Part shown: piece by piece, positions 60,964 to 64,000 of the stretch
How the letters are laid out: each line of letters starts with the position of its first letter
How positions within the stretch are numbered: position 1 is the stretch's first letter
DNA from: Mucilaginibacter phenanthrenivorans
GTDB taxonomy: Bacteria; Bacteroidota; Bacteroidia; Sphingobacteriales; Sphingobacteriaceae
Assembly: GCF_024721155.1 (NCBI RefSeq)
Contig: NZ_JAHVAP010000004.1
Span: forward strand, 124,001 to 188,000
Direction of reading: 5' to 3'
DNA length: 64,000 nt
Notes under the pieces: generated by a model
The model's input: the letters and a program-made list of their open reading frames with translations, nothing else
Told to the model about the DNA's origin: nothing
The model's database searches: none
Program-made: the position numbers and the translations under genes

Positions 60964-63900
60964 TTAATCATCCAATTCAGCGGTTGCGTATTTCGATGGG
61001 ATTGTATTATACTCCGATTTAAAGGTTTTAACAAAATACTTCTGGCTCTTGAAGCCTACCTTGTGGCAGATCTGCGATATGGTAAGGTGCCCTGTTTCCA
61101 ACAATTGTGCAGCACGCTTTAACCGCATGGAACGCACCAGCTCGTTCGGGGTTTTTCCGGTCATCGCCAGGATCTTCTTGTAGAGCGTATAACGACTCAC
61201 AAATACTTCGCTGCTTAGTTCCTCAACAGAGAAATTAGGATTCGGGATATTATTGTCGATCAACAGCAATACCTTTTTGATGAACAGCTCATCCGGCGAC
61301 TCTACATGTTCTTCCGTCGGGTTTACCTCAACCTGTTTGGTATAGGTTTTACGCATGTATTCCTGCTGGCTCAGGATATTCCTGATCTTTGATTGTAGGA
61401 TCTCGAAGTTAAAGGGTTTGGTCATGTAATCAGACGCGCCTGTTTCCAACCCCTTTAGTTGTTGTTCTTCACCAATTAAGGCGGTAAGCAATATCACCGG
61501 GATATGCGAGGTACGCTTATCGTTCTTTATCTTCATGCACAAGTCTATCCCGTTCATCTCGGGCATGCTGATATCGCTTACAATTAAGTTTGGATGCTGG
61601 GCCAGTGCCTTTTGCCATCCCTTTTTGCCATTCTCGGCCTCTATAATATTAAAAGCCGATTTTAAGTTATCCTTAATGTAAAACCTGAAGTCGTCATTAT
61701 CTTCAACCAGCAAAACAGCAGGCTTCTTGCCATCGCGGTTTTCCTTTTCCGTGCCGTTTTTTTGCTGAACCGGGTCATTAGTAAATTCACCCGCATGGTT
61801 TAATTGTACAGGTGCATCGGTAAAGATCTTTTTGTCCACTTCACGCAAAGGCAATAAAACTGTAAAGCAGCTACCCTGGTTAAATTCACTTTCTACAAAA
61901 ATTTCGCCATGGTGCAGTTTTACAAACTCCCTGGTAATTGACAAGCCTATCCCACTGCCCTGGTTAAGCATCGAACCCGGAATATCGTTCTGAAAAAACG
62001 GGTCGAAGATTCTGTCGCGTTTATCTTCAGCTATGCCAATCCCGGTATCTATCACCCTGATCTCCAATTGCTGCTCGTCTGCTTCGGTAGAATTAACCAA
62101 ATTCAGCAATACACTTACCTGCCCGCCCTCGTGGGTAAATTTGTAAGCGTTAGACAGGAGGTTGAACAAAATACGTTCAATTTTATCGTGGTCAAAGGCT
62201 GTATAAAACAATTCTATCTCCGTATCAAAAATAAACCGGATATTTTTTTGATCGGCTATATCGGTAAACGCATACGACAGTTCCTTTATAAAGCCAATGA
62301 TCTCGCCATTTCTTTCATGCAGCTTTAGCTCCTGGTATTCCATCTTCCTGAAATCGAGCAATTGATTTACCAAATTCAACAGCCGCTTCGCATTGCGGTT
62401 TACCAATAATAATTGGCGCTGAATTTCGGGTTCGTTTATCTGTTTCAGGATCCTGTCAACCGGCGCCATTATCAACGACAACGGCGTACGAAACTCATGG
62501 CTTACGTTGGTAAAGAATTTTATCTTCATCAAGTCCAGCTCATGCATTCGGTGTGCTTCTTCCCGCTCCTTTTCAATTGAAAATTGCTGCCGGATCTTAT
62601 TGATACCACGTTTACGCAAATAAAGCAAGGTGCTTAGAATCAGTATGGCATATAGGATATAAGCCCACGTAGTTTTCCAGAACGGCGGTAAAATACTGAT
62701 GTGCAGCCTAAGTTCCTTGTTGTTCCAGTTTTCGTTATCTGTGGCTCTTACTTTAAAGGTATAATCCCCGGCATCAAGGTTTGTATAGGTAGCTTTGCGA
62801 ACCTTATTATCAGCAGTTATCCAGCCCTTATCAAAACCCTCCATCATGTATTGGTATTTGATCTTATCCGGGTTAAAATAATTGAGTGCAGCAAATTCTA
62901 TAGAAAATACGTTATCGTTATATTTAAGGTTGAGTGATTTTAACCCGGTAATAGATTCAGGCAAGATCACCCTGCCATTAACCTTTTCGCCAACGCTTAG
63001 GCTTTGGTTAAAAACCTGCAGGTCGGTAAAAATCAAATTAGGGTGATTTTTATTGGTGTTGATATTTGATGGCCTGAACATGTTAAAGCCGTTACCCCCA
63101 CCAAATAATAACTCCCCATCGCGGGTTTTAAGCGACGAGTTCTCTGTAAATTCCCGACCCTGCAATCCCTCCGTTTCGTTGTAATTTACAAAACGAAACT
63201 TAAGCGCTTTGCCACTGCGGTCAACAATAATGTTCGACAATCCATTAGGTGTGCTTACCCACACGTTATTCCGGTCGTACTCCTGCAAGTCTATCACCGC
63301 GTTATCAGGCAGGCCATCCTGTTTGCTGATATTGGTGAATTTACCTGTTTTATGGTCGAAAATACTAATACCCTCATGTGTGCTAATCCAGATCAGGCCA
63401 TCCACGTCTTCCATGATATTGTTGGTGCTGTTATTTACCAGGCTGTTGCTGTTTTTCTCGTCATGAATATAATGGATAAACCTGTTTGTTTCCTTCATTA
63501 AAACGTCCAACCCGTATGAGGTCACTATCCAAAGGTTCTTGCGTTTATCCTCCAATATCCGGCTTACGTAATTGGATTGAATGGCATTATCCCCCTGGTG
63601 GTATATGTAATGGCTAAAACTTTGCGTACCGCTGTTAAACACATTGAACCCTGCCGACAAGGTACCAACCAATAATTGATGATCAGAATTTTCAGTTATA
63701 GCACATATTCTGTCTTCCGAGATACTTCCCGGCCGGGAATCGTCATGTTTGTAGTGTTTAAAGGTTCTGCCGTCAAAACAATCCAGGCCGCCAAAATAAG
63801 TGCCGATCCACAACTTCTGCTCATGATCAATAAACATGCACACTATTACGTTATTGGTAAGGCTATTGGGGTTATTAGCATCGTGCAGGTAAGTTTTAAA

Positions 63901-64000
63901 GGTTCCCTTTTTCCTGTCGAAATAAATAAGACCGCCGCCATTGGTACCTATCCAAATATTGCCGGTTTTATCCTCGGCGAAACTGTTGACGTCGCCAAAG
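60964..64000 (-). CDS. Hybrid two-component system regulator (HTCS), 3' part
   Basis: A large hybrid sensor that continues past the right edge (the frame is open to 64000, with another propeller repeat GNIWIGTNGGGLIYFD before the first ATG at 63843). In order: periplasmic beta-propeller repeats (LWIGTYFGGLDCFDG, IWISTHEGISIFD), a Y_Y_Y domain (KVRATDNENWNNKE), one transmembrane helix, histidine kinase with SHEFRTPLSLIM and DTGIGIAED, a receiver domain (VLLVEDNDDF, VSDISMPEMNGID with the phospho-Asp) and a C-terminal AraC HTH (FVSRYTLYKKILAMTGKTPNEL). Such proteins sense glycan fragments and switch on susCD loci. N-terminus missing here. Confidence 0.96.
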   Translation of the reverse strand, partial: FGDVNSFAEDKTGNIWIGTNGGGLIYFDRKKGTFKTYLHDANNPNSLTNNVIVCMFIDHEQKLWIGTYFGGLDCFDGRTFKHYKHDDSRPGSISEDRICAITENSDHQLLVGTLSAGFNVFNSGTQSFSHYIYHQGDNAIQSNYVSRILEDKRKNLWIVTSYGLDVLMKETNRFIHYIHDEKNSNSLVNNSTNNIMEDVDGLIWISTHEGISIFDHKTGKFTNISKQDGLPDNAVIDLQEYDRNNVWVSTPNGLSNIIVDRSGKALKFRFVNYNETEGLQGREFTENSSLKTRDGELLFGGGNGFNMFRPSNINTNKNHPNLIFTDLQVFNQSLSVGEKVNGRVILPESITGLKSLNLKYNDNVFSIEFAALNYFNPDKIKYQYMMEGFDKGWITADNKVRKATYTNLDAGDYTFKVRATDNENWNNKELRLHISILPPFWKTTWAYILYAILILSTLLYLRKRGINKIRQQFSIEKEREEAHRMHELDLMKIKFFTNVSHEFRTPLSLIMAPVDRILKQINEPEIQRQLLLVNRNAKRLLNLVNQLLDFRKMEYQELKLHERNGEIIGFIKELSYAFTDIADQKNIRFIFDTEIELFYTAFDHDKIERILFNLLSNAYKFTHEGGQVSVLLNLVNSTEADEQQLEIRVIDTGIGIAEDKRDRIFDPFFQNDIPGSMLNQGSGIGLSITREFVKLHHGEIFVESEFNQGSCFTVLLPLREVDKKIFTDAPVQLNHAGEFTNDPVQQKNGTEKENRDGKKPAVLLVEDNDDFRFYIKDNLKSAFNIIEAENGKKGWQKALAQHPNLIVSDISMPEMNGIDLCMKIKNDKRTSHIPVILLTALIGEEQQLKGLETGASDYMTKPFNFEILQSKIRNILSQQEYMRKTYTKQVEVNPTEEHVESPDELFIKKVLLLIDNNIPNPNFSVEELSSEVFVSRYTLYKKILAMTGKTPNELVRSMRLKRAAQLLETGHLTISQICHKVGFKSQKYFVKTFKSEYNTIPSKYATAELDD

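Noticed and set aside
1..64000. tRNA, rRNA, insertion sequence, prophage or integron
   Set aside because: No tRNA-like cloverleaf with a GGTTCGA-type loop, no transposase or integrase frame and no phage genes were seen on reading both strands; a covariance-model scan would be needed to exclude small RNAs.

Overview
The window looks like a chromosomal segment of a Bacteroidota bacterium, most likely family Sphingobacteriaceae and Mucilaginibacter- or Pedobacter-like (inference). Reasons: a SusC/SusD pair with a hybrid two-component regulator, families typical of the phylum (DUF4468, DUF4349, DUF4199, DUF2911), weak or absent Shine-Dalgarno sequences, -7 boxes of the form TAnnTTTG, and no sign of phage, insertion sequence, tRNA or rRNA. 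Genes are dense on both strands.

Region 1 (1-15.5 kb) is mixed housekeeping: a secreted dienelactone hydrolase, a membrane protein/GT2 pair, a SpoIIE-type phosphatase, rnhB, a higBA toxin-antitoxin pair, a GT4 glycosyltransferase, gcvT, comB, a DUF4349 lipoprotein, a MazG-like protein, dtd, a trans-sulfuration enzyme and rsgA. Region 2 (15.5-21 kb) is thrA-thrB-thrC, preceded by a clear transcription attenuator: a 21-codon leader peptide with 7 Thr codons, an antiterminator strand and an intrinsic terminator. Region 3 (22.5-26.4 kb) is tyrosine catabolism: a divergent fumarylacetoacetase-like gene, then hmgA and hppD, with a short promoter-bearing ORF between the divergent genes. Region 4 (26.5-43 kb) holds AlkD-like repair, a PAS histidine kinase, manA, a zinc-ribbon/TPR plus M50-type protease pair, icd, a DUF4199 gene with an in-frame stop, pruA, and a carbon-handling cluster: two paralogous beta-carbonic anhydrases, a DUF1275 membrane protein and a SulP transporter.

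Region 5 (43.2 kb to the right edge) is a polysaccharide utilization locus, all on the minus strand: hybrid sensor/regulator (runs off the window), SusC, SusD, a TIG-domain surface lipoprotein, a small secreted carbohydrate-binding-like protein, an AraC regulator, a sodium/sugar symporter, a GH130 mannosylglucose phosphorylase, a cellobiose-2-epimerase-like enzyme, a clan GH-A lipoprotein, a GH28 gene broken by a one-base frameshift, and a GH27 alpha-galactosidase. Symporter + epimerase + GH130 + GH27 fit the known beta-mannan/galactomannan pathway. GH28 points to pectin, so the substrate is not settled.

The most unusual theme is between genes. At least a dozen junctions carry short degenerate words repeated in tandem just after one gene and in reverse complement just before the next. 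The same word recurs at distant junctions, and in places the array runs into a start or stop codon. Classical REP-like inverted repeats of several families occur at other junctions.
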